Source: a virus
Length of the DNA: 51,763 nucleotides
Virus record (IMG/VR): IMGVR_UViG_3300045923_000005
Coordinates: 1-51,763 of that record
Strand: one strand, 5' to 3'
A model generated the notes under the pieces. It did no database searches and was not told the origin of the DNA. It saw only the letters and a list, made by a program, of their open reading frames with translations. This document shows positions 27,466 through 36,997 of this stretch, in pieces (positions within the stretch are counted from its first letter, which is position 1; every line of letters begins with the position of its first letter). The position numbers were made by a program, and so were the translations under genes.

Positions 27466-27853
27466 TATTGATCTGCCTTAGTGCCTCAATCGCCTTCTTG
27501 TCGAGAGGGATGACATCTGTTGGGATGTCCTTCCCTCGTATATTCTCTATGACAGGTGGCAGGCTTTCAATAAACACTAGAAAGGGTTTAATGACAGTCC
27601 AATCCGTCTTATCTAACTTTAGGAACAGCAACCGGTTGCCCGGTACGATCCCAAACACATTTAAGAAGATGACCAGATGATTCAGAAGCAATCGCTCCTT
27701 CAGGTGGCCGCTGGAATAATACTTCGACAACAATCTCTTGATGTACGAGATACGATTCAAGTCTTCTTCAAATTCAGACTGTACAGCACTTGGCTTTTCA
27801 TAAGCTTTGGCGGCATACAGAATATAGTTTTCGTCAGTCAATTCAACAATCAT
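27455..27853 (-). CDS. T4-like conserved protein (DUF7207-like)
   Basis: 132 residues from the ATG at 27853, preferred to an ATG 11 codons upstream because an AAGG lies 7 nt before it. The pattern ENYILYAAKAYEKPSAVQSE, LNRISYIKRLLSKYYSSGHL and LKERLLLNHLVIFLNVFGIV is the one I recall from a conserved protein of T4-like cyanophages. Function unknown. Overlaps the upstream gene's coding end by none and the next gene by 11 nt. Confidence 0.72.
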   Translation of the reverse strand: MIVELTDENYILYAAKAYEKPSAVQSEFEEDLNRISYIKRLLSKYYSSGHLKERLLLNHLVIFLNVFGIVPGNRLLFLKLDKTDWTVIKPFLVFIESLPPVIENIRGKDIPTDVIPLDKKAIEALRQINNGK

Positions 27854-27863
27854 GTATTCAACC

Positions 27864-28433
27864 TTATCCTTGCGGAGGAGCCTCATCTACGTCGCGAGCA
27901 CCACCATTCAGATGACGTTGCTGTTTGAGCCAATCGGTCTCGCCAGCAATATCACCCACCAATTCTGGGAACTCATCATCCAATGGATCTGAGCTCATCA
28001 ATTCTTCTAGCTCGTCGCCGTTGACTAACTGTGCATAGCAGGCATACACTCCATCTTCCTCACGCTCGGCTAGCATATACAGATAGATGTCGCTAGGACC
28101 ATCAGTATCGTGTATATCCTTGACGTTGAAGATAAATTCACCGTCTACTGGAGGAGCATACATGTCAACGTTAGAACCGTCCGTAATACCGGCCTGGACA
28201 AACTTACCATCCTCAACAGAGGCACCCGTTTTATCGTAACCATGGGCACCCTCAACATCTAGCATTGGTAGAGTGATACCATGAAGATCTAATGCGCCGC
28301 GAACGGCCGCAACGAATACGTTGACAGTAATGAATCGTTTCTCTGTCAAATCGTCCAACAATTGATTCAAGCGAAAGACGTCAGTCGTTTCGTCATGAAA
28401 TATTGCTTCATCGTTGTGCAGAAAATCTGTCAT
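27864..28433 (-). CDS. acidic unknown protein (189 aa)
   Basis: Start at ATG 28433, overlapping the HAD-phosphatase stop as ATGA; an upstream frame is rejected. Strongly acidic (GDELEELMSSDPLDDEFPEL near the C-terminus), with two small domains. No family recognised. Its place among virion-type genes suggests a structural or chaperone role, unproven. Confidence 0.65.
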   Translation of the reverse strand: MTDFLHNDEAIFHDETTDVFRLNQLLDDLTEKRFITVNVFVAAVRGALDLHGITLPMLDVEGAHGYDKTGASVEDGKFVQAGITDGSNVDMYAPPVDGEFIFNVKDIHDTDGPSDIYLYMLAEREEDGVYACYAQLVNGDELEELMSSDPLDDEFPELVGDIAGETDWLKQQRHLNGGARDVDEAPPQG

Positions 28434-28948
28434 TTCGTAAACCCTAATCTCTTTAACTGTATGATGGTAGAAACCGCACTCGTATGCAGGATTCCTGTTC
28501 CACCTGCGTGATCCCATTCCATGATGTTCCTATGATCATCATCGATAAGAATGTTCGGCACACCATTATTTATTGCCCAATGTTTCTTATCTTCCCTCTT
28601 GCATAAATGGAACCTGCTATCAGGAACCATCGTATATTTCTTATTCCAATCCATCTTACCCTTGCGGGCGACGCTCTCAGCTATCCTACTCCACTGAGGG
28701 TAAGCTGTAATGACTCCTGGCTGCCAGAACTTAATGTATCCCCAGTATGAGTGAAAGTCTGACATCGGTTCTAGGTTAGCCCAGAAACCAACTGAGTCAC
28801 AACACTCGGCGTAGAGTTTGTTCCTAGGACCCATCGCCATAGCGTCCCATGATGCTCTATCTCTAGACTGAGGAATCTTTGCCTCTACTGCCTTCCTGAA
28901 GTTCGCGCAAACACCGTCATAATCTGAATATATCATCCCGTACTTCAT
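28430..28948 (-). CDS. HAD-superfamily phosphatase (5'-nucleotidase-like)
   Basis: 172 residues: IYSDYDGVCANF gives the DxD motif (Asp9, Asp11), and NILIDDDHRNIMEWDHAGGT supplies the conserved Asp pair of motif IV, with the HTS tail typical of NT5C-type phage enzymes. It probably removes phosphates from nucleotides or another small substrate. Overlaps the following gene by 4 nt. Confidence 0.83.
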   Translation of the reverse strand: MKYGMIYSDYDGVCANFRKAVEAKIPQSRDRASWDAMAMGPRNKLYAECCDSVGFWANLEPMSDFHSYWGYIKFWQPGVITAYPQWSRIAESVARKGKMDWNKKYTMVPDSRFHLCKREDKKHWAINNGVPNILIDDDHRNIMEWDHAGGTGILHTSAVSTIIQLKRLGFTK

Positions 28949-28950
28949 AA

Positions 28951-30936
28951 TTAAGTTCTCTTCAATGGACTCCCTGGAGTCGTCTTATTCACATTCTTGT
29001 CTGGACGAGCTAACACTGGCATTACTTCAATAGCGTGTGCTGGCTTACCGGTAGCCGTTCGACCGCGCTTGGTGCCCAGATATTTACGCTTGACGCGGTT
29101 TTGATCTGGACCATCAACGCCTTCGCCGACCTTCAATTCTTCACCAACCATCTGGTGTAAGAAACCCTTCTTTGGAGTGTCACGACGTTCGCGTTCTTTC
29201 TTACCTTGCTCAATACCCTTGTAATAGTTTTGAGCGGTTCTGCCGAATTTGGTCGTGACGGTCACCTTTGGAAGCTCATGGCCGCGCAGACCATGGATAG
29301 CTCCCAACTCTAATGCGCTTTCTTCTTTGACGACCTTCTTAGCATCTCGGACACCCTCATGGTATCGTTGAGAGTAATCGCCAAACCGTTCTTTGCTACC
29401 GGCACGATCAAGAGGGTTGTTTTCTTTGCCATGTTTCAAACCTTCACGGTAAGCATATGCCCAGCCGACGCGGTTGTCATCTTTCATACCTTCTAAGATA
29501 CCAGCATCATCTGCCATTCCCTTGGCAGCCGTAGGAGTTGGTCTCTTACCCTTCTTGTATGCTTCGAAAATTGGTTCTAGTTCTTTGACAGATACTATGA
29601 TCGCTTCGTTAGTCTTTCTTCGACTATCAAAGAAATGGTTGTAGTCTTTTTGAGAAGGTACTTTCAAGTGCTTGTTTGGTATTCTATGTAGATCAACGTT
29701 ATGTGTACTAGTGTGTACAAATACATCGCTATGACCCTTATCAGAAGGTCCAGCTTTGTACATACGCTTGCCTATCAGATGAGGATATTCATGTTGGTGA
29801 TCAGGATGGATTATGACTAATCCGCCCTTGGCTTCGTGAATTAATTCTTCGTTGGTCCAGGCTGCCATCTTCTTCCTCGCTTCCTCACCATGCTTACCTG
29901 CAAGCACTGCCTTGACGTGTGAGTGTGAATAGCTATCAACCGGCTTCTCGTCCTTGTGTGCCGTTGTAACGTAGTCCCAACCAGTCTTAGTGTGATGCGG
30001 TCTAGTCTTGTACTTAACTTCACCATGCTTGGCTGCAATGTCTTGCTTCCATTTCAGATATTCTGGAGATGCTTTAGAGGCTTCTAGTATCAGAGATGTA
30101 TCAAATGCAGTAAATTCATCATTGATGCTGTCTTCTGAGCGCGCGAACTTACCGGAAGCATATCCTTCGTGATAGTGATCAGCATGATGCTTAGGTGGAA
30201 GATACGTGCCACCATTGTAACCATGGCTGTGACCCAGCGCATAGGCATCATCCTGTGCGTCTGTCTCTTTTTCCTTGAATGCGCCTTCTTTAAGACCACT
30301 CAGCGGAGTCGTATCAGACTGCTGAGTGACTTTTGGCACTCGCTTATGAACTTGCTTAATTGCTTTGTTTTGATCAGTTGTACCAGTGCCTGAAGGCAGA
30401 GAGACAGCGTAATTACCATTGCCAGTTGAAGGAGCCGCATAACCTAATCCACCTGCATCCTCAGGGATATATTTTGTTCGCAAATATCCATTTGGCTTTA
30501 GTCCTGGAATATGGCTATTGTGCCAGAAGATGCCGCGCCAACGTTGACCAGGAACATGATTCAATTCACGTTGTGGGTCAAGACGTTCTTGTTTGTGAGC
30601 AACATGTACGTGCTCATCTGGATTGGCCGTCTTAATTTTGCTAACATGGTAGCCAGCTTTTGTGGCATGGGCCTTCCAAGTCTCAAAGTTCCTATGAGGA
30701 ACTTCGATGTGCTTATTGGTAGAACCTGCTTCGGTAATAGTCTCTTCGGCTTGAGGCATCAATAATATATTCCCATTGGCTTGCTTGCGACGGCGAGCCA
30801 AATCCTTTAGTTTCATCTTCATAGAGGTAGTCAACAATGCTTCAGGAGTTGCGCGAGTCTTAGGCATAAGACTAGGTATGACCTCGTTCTTGCCGTGGCC
30901 ATTGCGCTTCTGAAGTGTTGACTTAACTCTACCCAT
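28951..30936 (-). CDS. large His/Lys-rich protein (661 aa)
   Basis: Full-length frame from ATG 30936. Repeated His-rich segments (DHYHEGYASGKFARSEDSIN) and Gly/Lys linkers suggest several small repeats rather than one enzyme. Two similar units near residues 470 and 560 (YAYREGLKHGKE, YYKGIEQGKKERERR) hint at duplication. No catalytic motif. Possibly a packaged or scaffolding-type protein; unsupported by homology here. Confidence 0.65.
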   Translation of the reverse strand: MGRVKSTLQKRNGHGKNEVIPSLMPKTRATPEALLTTSMKMKLKDLARRRKQANGNILLMPQAEETITEAGSTNKHIEVPHRNFETWKAHATKAGYHVSKIKTANPDEHVHVAHKQERLDPQRELNHVPGQRWRGIFWHNSHIPGLKPNGYLRTKYIPEDAGGLGYAAPSTGNGNYAVSLPSGTGTTDQNKAIKQVHKRVPKVTQQSDTTPLSGLKEGAFKEKETDAQDDAYALGHSHGYNGGTYLPPKHHADHYHEGYASGKFARSEDSINDEFTAFDTSLILEASKASPEYLKWKQDIAAKHGEVKYKTRPHHTKTGWDYVTTAHKDEKPVDSYSHSHVKAVLAGKHGEEARKKMAAWTNEELIHEAKGGLVIIHPDHQHEYPHLIGKRMYKAGPSDKGHSDVFVHTSTHNVDLHRIPNKHLKVPSQKDYNHFFDSRRKTNEAIIVSVKELEPIFEAYKKGKRPTPTAAKGMADDAGILEGMKDDNRVGWAYAYREGLKHGKENNPLDRAGSKERFGDYSQRYHEGVRDAKKVVKEESALELGAIHGLRGHELPKVTVTTKFGRTAQNYYKGIEQGKKERERRDTPKKGFLHQMVGEELKVGEGVDGPDQNRVKRKYLGTKRGRTATGKPAHAIEVMPVLARPDKNVNKTTPGSPLKRT

Positions 30937-30941
30937 GGAGA

Positions 30942-31118
30942 TTACTTCTTGTTGAAATCTGGATGATTTCTGATCTGCTCTTCATTGGCGCGCAAGTTGC
31001 GTACCAACGGACTTGCATTCGTCAATCCATCTGGATCAATACGACGACTGCGGCGAACGTCTGTCTCCAAACGATCGTGAAGCGCCATTAGTTCGGATAG
31101 TTTCTGTTGCTCTGACAT
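30942..31118 (-). CDS. small helical protein (58 aa)
   Basis: Reads MSEQQKLSELMALHDRLETD and ends NHPDFNKK at TAA 30942-30944, five bases before the 661-aa gene. Overlap-style packing and a plausible helix support it. Function unknown. Confidence 0.6.
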   Translation of the reverse strand: MSEQQKLSELMALHDRLETDVRRSRRIDPDGLTNASPLVRNLRANEEQIRNHPDFNKK

Positions 31119-31120
31119 GA

Positions 31121-32998
31121 TTATTTACCTTTCTGCTTTTGACGAAATTGCTTGAAGCTCACTGCCTCACCAATTGATGTTGACAAACCTACACCGCCAG
31201 ATGGAACCTGACCGATGTTTGAGTTGTATGGACCGGCTGGAGGGACGGCTCCCTTTGCTGGATTCTTTTTACTGTATTTGACACCAGCTGCCTGCGTCTG
31301 GGGAACAGAGACTTCCTGGGTGCCGCGAACCTTGTTAGGGTTGATGGTATCCAGATCTTCACCCATCGTGGCAGGACCGTGCTTCTTAAAGTGGTGCGCG
31401 GGTAGGCGTACAGATTGCAGACGACCGTCTTCATCCTTTATGTGCTGATGGTGCTGACTATAGTCAATGACATACTCTTTGCCTCCACCCAACTTACGAT
31501 GAACTTCGCCGACTGATCCCACTTTACCCTTTAGAGCGCCGTGAGTGATCTGAACCAAGTTGCCTGGACGATGCATCTCATCCAATTCTGACTCTTGAAC
31601 AACGCGCTCGTTGTCTTTGGCACCGGCTACAGCGATCCCGTTGTGCTTGTACTTATCACCCTGCTTAGTCTGCTTGGTATCTTCCTTCTTAGCCATCATA
31701 TCGATGACAGAGCGAGACTCTACTTCATCAATCTGGTCAAAGGCATTGTTCAATTCTGCAACTAGCTTGCGCTCACCGAACAGGTCCTTACCGGTTTCTT
31801 CAACGGCAGGATGATTCTTGTAGCGATGATCGTCCACATCAACGAGCTTGTTGAAACTACCATCCTTGATGCGCTTCATACCCTTTGGAACCGGATGCGG
31901 CGTCTTTGGGGCAGCGACAGCTGGAGTAGGACGTGCCACATTGAAGCCCATCCTAGTCATGTTCTTGTAATAGTTCTCGATCAGAGTAGGAAGTTCAATC
32001 AACCAACTCGCGATCGTGTCCTTGGTCTCTTCATTTACTAGACGTAGGTCCTGACTGTTGTCGAACAGGAAGAAGCCTTCAGAGAAGAGGTCCTTGAATT
32101 GATGCATGGCATTGATAGAGGCGTCGTAACGAGCCGCTCTCTTTGCTTCGTTGATCTTTGTACGCTTACAAGAAGTGATGTTGTCTGTGTAAACGAATAC
32201 CATCGTTGTCTGGTAGGACATAGCCTCCATGACTGCCTTGGCAGTGGCGATATCCTCGTCATCGGCCTGACCATTAAGAATTAGCGGACGACCGTCAATC
32301 TCTGGTATGTTCTCGTTAGAATGGATAGCCTCGACCAACTTGTCTAGGCTGATCTCCATGGCGCCATATAGAGCCTCACGTAGAACGAAATCCTTTCCGG
32401 AGCCTGGGCCACCGACCAAGAAGACCGCTTGATAATTTTCGAGTTTCATACCTTTCCTAACAGCGCGATACAATTCCTTCGCGTGTTCCTTTTTGATTAC
32501 ACCCTTGCTGAACTCCTTGAAGTTCTTCTTGGTGGCATGCTCACGCATCTTGGATGCTGACATACCTTCAACGCCTTCAGCGTCAGGGTCGCGCTCTCCG
32601 GCGCTCTTGACTTCCAATTTGTGGAAGTGGTAATCCTTGCCATTGTATTTATGGACAAGATTGCTCATCTCTTGATGACGATCACCGCCGACTACGACAG
32701 TGACGTGCTTATAACCTTTCTTGTGGAGATGCTTCAGAGCATCAATAGGAGTCTTGACTCCTTCTTCCTCATGGACGTTTAGGTGAGGAACCATCTTGTG
32801 GATAAACTCGCGCTTCTGCTTATGAGATAGCGGATTCTTCTTCGCGTCTTGTGAATGGGACAGGAAGATGTGGTGATCAGCACCTTCTTTACGAGCGTGA
32901 TCTTGGATATGCTTGAAGAGTTTTGCGTGGCCAGTGGTTGGCGGATTCGCTCTGGCGAACGTCATTACAGCATGATCAGAATGTTTTTCTATACTCAT
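31121..32998 (-). CDS. bifunctional nucleotidyltransferase - P-loop protein
   Basis: 625 residues. Residues 1-160 are an NMN/cytidylyltransferase-type domain: ARANPPTTGHAKL (the HIGH-like TTGH, residues 21-24) and GMSASKMREH (the ISSTxxR-like site). Residues about 190-330 carry a kinase P-loop (GGPGSGKD, 196-203). Residues about 495-540 form a KOW-like fold (LVQITHGALKGKVGSVGEVH). Such fusions occur in T4-like phages and may serve NAD or nucleotide-sugar metabolism. The substrate is not readable from sequence. Confidence 0.78.
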   Translation of the reverse strand: MSIEKHSDHAVMTFARANPPTTGHAKLFKHIQDHARKEGADHHIFLSHSQDAKKNPLSHKQKREFIHKMVPHLNVHEEEGVKTPIDALKHLHKKGYKHVTVVVGGDRHQEMSNLVHKYNGKDYHFHKLEVKSAGERDPDAEGVEGMSASKMREHATKKNFKEFSKGVIKKEHAKELYRAVRKGMKLENYQAVFLVGGPGSGKDFVLREALYGAMEISLDKLVEAIHSNENIPEIDGRPLILNGQADDEDIATAKAVMEAMSYQTTMVFVYTDNITSCKRTKINEAKRAARYDASINAMHQFKDLFSEGFFLFDNSQDLRLVNEETKDTIASWLIELPTLIENYYKNMTRMGFNVARPTPAVAAPKTPHPVPKGMKRIKDGSFNKLVDVDDHRYKNHPAVEETGKDLFGERKLVAELNNAFDQIDEVESRSVIDMMAKKEDTKQTKQGDKYKHNGIAVAGAKDNERVVQESELDEMHRPGNLVQITHGALKGKVGSVGEVHRKLGGGKEYVIDYSQHHQHIKDEDGRLQSVRLPAHHFKKHGPATMGEDLDTINPNKVRGTQEVSVPQTQAAGVKYSKKNPAKGAVPPAGPYNSNIGQVPSGGVGLSTSIGEAVSFKQFRQKQKGK

Positions 32999-32999
32999 C

Positions 33000-33350
33000 T
33001 TATCTTGAACTCTGTGTCAAGGTTGTAGTGTCTTTATTTAGGTAAGTCTTAAGCCTATGACAATTGGCGCAAAGTGTCTGTAGATTGCCCGGATCGTTAT
33101 TCTTATGATCACCATCTATATGGTCGACATCCAATTGGCAGAAATTTACTGCAACAAAACCGCATTCTTCACAATATGTCTTCTTGTGAAGTCTGTAGGA
33201 TTTCTCTTCGTTCCAACCAGCTTCGTGACAAATCTCACATATCCTTCCGTACCGGATGAAGCCTAGTTTGGTTCGTTCAGATAGTATCCTAGACGGTCGT
33301 TGATTGCAACATTTGCAAATGGGTCTGGACTTTTGGAACTTCACTGTCAT
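33000..33350 (-). CDS. HNH endonuclease
   Basis: 116 residues: two zinc knuckles (CKCC, CEIC) in a basic N-terminus, then CEECG, FCQLDVDHIDGDHKNNDPGN (HNH catalytic core) and CANCHR. Stand-alone homing-type nuclease. A strong terminator lies between it and the small membrane protein gene upstream, so it may have its own expression. Confidence 0.87.
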   Translation of the reverse strand: MTVKFQKSRPICKCCNQRPSRILSERTKLGFIRYGRICEICHEAGWNEEKSYRLHKKTYCEECGFVAVNFCQLDVDHIDGDHKNNDPGNLQTLCANCHRLKTYLNKDTTTLTQSSR

Positions 33351-33358
33351 AATAAAAT

Positions 33359-33376
33359 GGCCGCCCGAAGGCGGCC
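33359..33376 (-). terminator. intrinsic terminator
   Basis: GGCCGCC-TTCG-GGCGGCC followed on the minus strand by ATTTTATT. It stops transcription coming from the small membrane protein gene before the HNH gene at 33000-33350. Confidence 0.85.
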
Positions 33377-33403
33377 CAATATTATTGTTATCTTACGTTG
33401 AAA

Positions 33404-33595
33404 TTACAGCTTAGAAACTACTGTGTTTGCTACAGCGGCTGCGGCGGCGCCAGCGACCTTAGTTGCTTCTGCTTTTGCATCAGCTTCAACAGCTGATGCT
33501 ACGGTTCCGGCTGTTACGACCTTTCCGGCAGACTTTAGTTTCCAAACGACTACACCGACAACTACGACGGCTGCGAGAATTAATAGACCTAGCAT
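33404..33595 (-). CDS. small single-pass membrane protein (63 aa)
   Basis: Start at ATG 33595, preceded by AGAGGG; a GTG 10 codons upstream lacks such a site. One hydrophobic helix (MLGLLILAAVVVVGVVVW) precedes an Ala/Val-rich tail with mild helical repeats. Function unknown. Confidence 0.65.
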   Translation of the reverse strand: MLGLLILAAVVVVGVVVWKLKSAGKVVTAGTVASAVEADAKAEATKVAGAAAAAVANTVVSKL

Positions 33596-33628
33596 GTATA
33601 TACCCTCTGGGTTGTTTTCACTCACCAG

Positions 33629-33635
33629 TATTTAG
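33629..33635 (-). promoter_or_regulatory. possible late-type promoter element CTAAATA
   Basis: CTAAATA about 33 nt before the ATG at 33595. Third example with matching spacing (see 5670 and 18055). Confidence 0.35.
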
Positions 33636-33645
33636 GTGTTTCGGG

Positions 33646-34170
33646 TTACGGGGTTAGAGACCAGACTATCAACCATACACAAAGGAACAAAACTGCTGTC
33701 TTTTCAGCAGCCGGACCTGCCACAACGCCAAGTTTTTTCCATACAGTTAGCATACCAGCAACAAGGATAGGAGCCGCTAAACCAGCAGCGGACAACCACC
33801 AAAATTTACCTGAATCTGATACTGCTTGGACGCCTAGCATAGATACAAACATACCTAGAGAGAAATAGGTGTGAATCTTGTTGTGAAGTCCTTTGGTAAC
33901 TTTATCCACCCACACAGAGAACGTGTTGGAGATAGCCGTAATCATAAGAGAACCGGCTGCCGCCCAGGCTAGAACTTCAGCCAACCCATGGCCCTTGAAT
34001 GCCATAACGAGCGCTGTGGCTAGGACAACGTAGGCGCCATCTAGCATCCAAAAGGTTGGGACCTCTTGATACAGACCATCGCTGATAGTCAGTTGACGTA
34101 ACTGAGGTGTGCTATAGTTCTGATAAGCAATTACAGCAAGGAGTAATAGACTGGCTATGATTAGGAACAT
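33646..34170 (-). CDS. multi-span membrane protein (174 aa)
   Basis: About five to six hydrophobic helices (for example MFLIIASLLLLAVIAYQNYS, VLATALVMAFKG, FWWLSAAGLAAPILVAG, TAVLFLCVWLIVWSL). No catalytic or transport motif recognised. Adjacent to the DUF6267-like protein gene. Confidence 0.7.
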   Translation of the reverse strand: MFLIIASLLLLAVIAYQNYSTPQLRQLTISDGLYQEVPTFWMLDGAYVVLATALVMAFKGHGLAEVLAWAAAGSLMITAISNTFSVWVDKVTKGLHNKIHTYFSLGMFVSMLGVQAVSDSGKFWWLSAAGLAAPILVAGMLTVWKKLGVVAGPAAEKTAVLFLCVWLIVWSLTP

Positions 34171-34171
34171 A

Positions 34172-35335
34172 TTATTTCCTCTGTTTGTTTAGATTGTGGA
34201 AGCTGAACTCGGAGCGGTCCACTAATTTGATAGGGTGACCATTCTTGACGGCCACGAAGCCTTCTGGCTTGGTCTCTTTTCCGTCTACAGAGTGCTCATA
34301 CTTACTAGTCTTGGCTAGACTCTTGACAAGCTCGTTCTTAGCAGCCTGAAGATGGTGATGCATGGCAAATAATGAATCGTAATGTTCTTCATGGTCTTCA
34401 ACGTGTTTTAGATGTCCCAGCATGTCATCCATATGCTTCTGCTTGGCCTTAGCTGTAGACACCTTGGCTGCATTCTTCTCACCCTGCTCCATCATGTGAC
34501 GACGGAACCCGGCTGTGGTGGGTGTCGTCTTTTCACGAACGTTCTTGTTGATGAACGTCTTCAAATGAGTCGCGTGATGTTGGGTTTGATCGAATACATC
34601 GGCCGGAGCTTCATTGTATTCTTTCTCTGCACGCTTGATGTGGTGCTCGAATGTGGTAGAAGCATTTGCCTTTGGTGGCTCTACTTCTGGGCTGATCAAG
34701 TGAACGTCTTTGTGTTCCTTGAAGTCAGAAAGGTTTGGTTCAAAGCCAACGTGCATCTTTTCTAGGGAAGGACCATGATACTTAGAGTGGACCACGACGC
34801 CTACTTTACTGTCCTTGATCTTCTTACCTTCAGGAGAACCTTTTGGAGTAGAATACATGATAGTATTAGGAGTGAAGTGATATTCACCGCCATGCTCATG
34901 AACCATCTCCGGTGTATGCATCAAGTCGCCTTGAAAGACACCTGCCTTTGGAGCAACCTTTGGAAGATGATGAAGAGCGGCCTTTAGTTTCTCGACTAGA
35001 CCAGGAGCATGTCCATGGTTCTTCTCGATGTCGGCATCTGTGTAATTGATCTTTGGGTCTTTGTTGAACGCGGACTTGGTAGCCACGAAGAACTTCTTGG
35101 TCTTTGGATCGGTGCCGAATACGATGCTTGGAGAGCCGTCATACTTCTCTGTGACACGAGTACCATTGAAGCCACCGGTTAACTTCTCGTTGACATCTTT
35201 TAGTGCATCTACAGCATGCTTGTATCCTGTCTTACCGTGATCAATCATCAGGTCTTCTGGATGTTCTAGATGTGTAAGGTGCTGAGCCATGGGGACGGCT
35301 GCGCCTTCAGTTAGGAACTCTTTGAATGCAATCAT
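34172..35335 (-). CDS. DUF6267 / nucleotidyltransferase (ligase-like) protein
   Basis: 387 residues. VTEKYDGSPSIVFG (Lys64-Tyr-Asp-Gly) matches motif I of ATP-dependent DNA/RNA ligases, where the Lys is adenylylated. The region to about 230 keeps further strand patterns. Known from T4-like phages as DUF6267. Whether it joins nucleic acid or is a virion protein derived from a ligase is open. The C-terminal half is His/Lys-rich and helical. Overlaps the next gene by 4 nt (ATGA). Confidence 0.7.
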   Translation of the reverse strand: MIAFKEFLTEGAAVPMAQHLTHLEHPEDLMIDHGKTGYKHAVDALKDVNEKLTGGFNGTRVTEKYDGSPSIVFGTDPKTKKFFVATKSAFNKDPKINYTDADIEKNHGHAPGLVEKLKAALHHLPKVAPKAGVFQGDLMHTPEMVHEHGGEYHFTPNTIMYSTPKGSPEGKKIKDSKVGVVVHSKYHGPSLEKMHVGFEPNLSDFKEHKDVHLISPEVEPPKANASTTFEHHIKRAEKEYNEAPADVFDQTQHHATHLKTFINKNVREKTTPTTAGFRRHMMEQGEKNAAKVSTAKAKQKHMDDMLGHLKHVEDHEEHYDSLFAMHHHLQAAKNELVKSLAKTSKYEHSVDGKETKPEGFVAVKNGHPIKLVDRSEFSFHNLNKQRK

Positions 35336-35544
35336 TTAGCGAAACCAGGTGGAATAGGGTTGGTTACAGTTTCTTTCTCTATCATCTTGATTATGTCTTC
35401 GGTGAGTTTAAGTTCTGCTCGGAGGATCTTGAGTTTTACCTCAAGCTCTTTCTTGCGTTCACCGTATCTTTTCAATTCCTCAATTTGACGCTTGCGCATT
35501 TCGCGCGCGCTACTCAGGAGGATGATAGTTACTTGATTCTCCAT
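35332..35544 (-). CDS. small coiled-coil protein (70 aa)
   Basis: Basic coiled coil (REMRKRQIEELKRYGERKKE) with a hydrophobic N-terminus and a short C-terminal tail. AAGG directly precedes its ATG, and it begins 7 nt after the helicase stop. Function unknown. Confidence 0.65.
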   Translation of the reverse strand: MENQVTIILLSSAREMRKRQIEELKRYGERKKELEVKLKILRAELKLTEDIIKMIEKETVTNPIPPGFAK

Positions 35545-35551
35545 CCTTTAT

Positions 35552-36997
35552 TTAGCTGAAGCGATTGATGGGTCCTGAATCCTCCGGTGCACCTAGATTA
35601 CGGAACTTGTCAAAGGTAGACTTCCCTCGGAACACACTCCCATTAAGTCCGCTCTGTGCTTCATCAGCATCACGATCCAATTGGTTGGCATCAACCAAGG
35701 TCTGCTCTTCTGGGCCCACATCATATAGACGCATCTTGTGGCGATTGACGCCTAAGACGAACCGACGATTCTCATTGACATCATTGTCGCGGTTCTTGAT
35801 CTGTTTGATCACAATCTGCTTGAGCTTGGCTAGTTCCTCGCTCGTGATGATTGCCCACATGTTGTCCACGGTAGCCGGTAGACCGAAACTCTCGCTCGTA
35901 TCTGTCATATCAGGATCAGAGTTAGTAGCACCAGAACGGGTTGTCTGAGTCGCTGTGATGATAGGAAGATTGAACTCCATCGCCAACCCTCGCATTTCTT
36001 CCGCTATGCTCTTGATCAGAGTGTAGCTGTTAACGCTATTGCCTAACTTCAACCGGCTGCTAGAGCAGATGTTGATGTAGTCGATGATCACGATGTCCGG
36101 CCGGAACTGCTTCTTCATAGCTAGTTCATTCAGGAGTGCACGGAAGTGATTACAACCGGCAGCTGCTGTAGGATATTCCTTAACAACCAGTTTACCCTTA
36201 TACTTGGACTTCATCTGTTCGACTTTACTGTCGAAGGCTTTCTTGGACATCTTCTTGATGTCCGCCATCTCCACATCCATCAGGTTCGCGTCAATACGCA
36301 TGGCGATCTTCTCTTGCGCCATTTCCATTGTGATGTATAGAACGTTGAAGTGCTGCGCCAAGAACGCGGCAGCAAAGTGACACATCATCAAACTCTTACC
36401 CGCATTTGGTGGAGCAAGAATACAGGTAAGGGTCTTTGGTTCAAGACCGCCACCGGTAATACGGTTGAAGAAGTCTAGGTCAAATGGATATTTCTTAGAC
36501 GTCCTGTGATAGAACGCATAACGCGCATCAGCATCGTCTAGATAGTCGTGGCCGACGTTTGGGTCGAAGGTGACGGCGAGCGCGTCCTGGAGGATCTGAG
36601 GGATGCTACCCTTATCCTTCTTGGACTTACCCTCCATGATCTGGATTGACTCAGAGACGCCATTATAGAGAGCCTTCTCTTGACAGAACTTCTCTGTTGC
36701 GTCAGCTAGCCATGCTTGGTCGGTTTCTTGCTCGTCATTTGTGATGACGTCAATCAGTTCATGGATGCCCGCGAGCTCGGTGTCGAAAACATCATTGCGG
36801 TTATCAACGTTGATATTGATAGCCGCAGGGTCAGGGACCACATTGTACTTATTGACGTATTCAAGGATCTCCTCGAAAACAACCTTGTCGGCTTTTTCGT
36901 GGAAGTAGTCAGGCTTAAGGTACGGGAGAGCCTTTCGAAGAAATGGTTCTTTCTTCAGTAGGTTCTTGAGGATTATCTGTTCCATCTTCTGCATCAT
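35552..36997 (-). CDS. replicative DNA helicase (T4 gp41 / DnaB type)
   Basis: 481 residues, RecA-fold hexameric helicase: Walker A APPNAGKSL (195-203), Walker B region DIVIIDYINIC, and TQTTRSGATNSDPDMTDTSE (motif H3). The N-terminal 100 residues form the primase-interacting domain. The start codon lies in a 17-bp block (MMQKMEQ) that is repeated at the far end of the inserted GIY-YIG gene. Confidence 0.94.
   Translation of the reverse strand: MMQKMEQIILKNLLKKEPFLRKALPYLKPDYFHEKADKVVFEEILEYVNKYNVVPDPAAININVDNRNDVFDTELAGIHELIDVITNDEQETDQAWLADATEKFCQEKALYNGVSESIQIMEGKSKKDKGSIPQILQDALAVTFDPNVGHDYLDDADARYAFYHRTSKKYPFDLDFFNRITGGGLEPKTLTCILAPPNAGKSLMMCHFAAAFLAQHFNVLYITMEMAQEKIAMRIDANLMDVEMADIKKMSKKAFDSKVEQMKSKYKGKLVVKEYPTAAAGCNHFRALLNELAMKKQFRPDIVIIDYINICSSSRLKLGNSVNSYTLIKSIAEEMRGLAMEFNLPIITATQTTRSGATNSDPDMTDTSESFGLPATVDNMWAIITSEELAKLKQIVIKQIKNRDNDVNENRRFVLGVNRHKMRLYDVGPEEQTLVDANQLDRDADEAQSGLNGSVFRGKSTFDKFRNLGAPEDSGPINRFS
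36981..36997 (-). repeat. 17-bp direct repeat at the helicase start
   Basis: tccatcttctgcatcat recurs at 37508-37524, flanking the GIY-YIG gene. Here it encodes the helicase start MMQKME. Confidence 0.85.
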
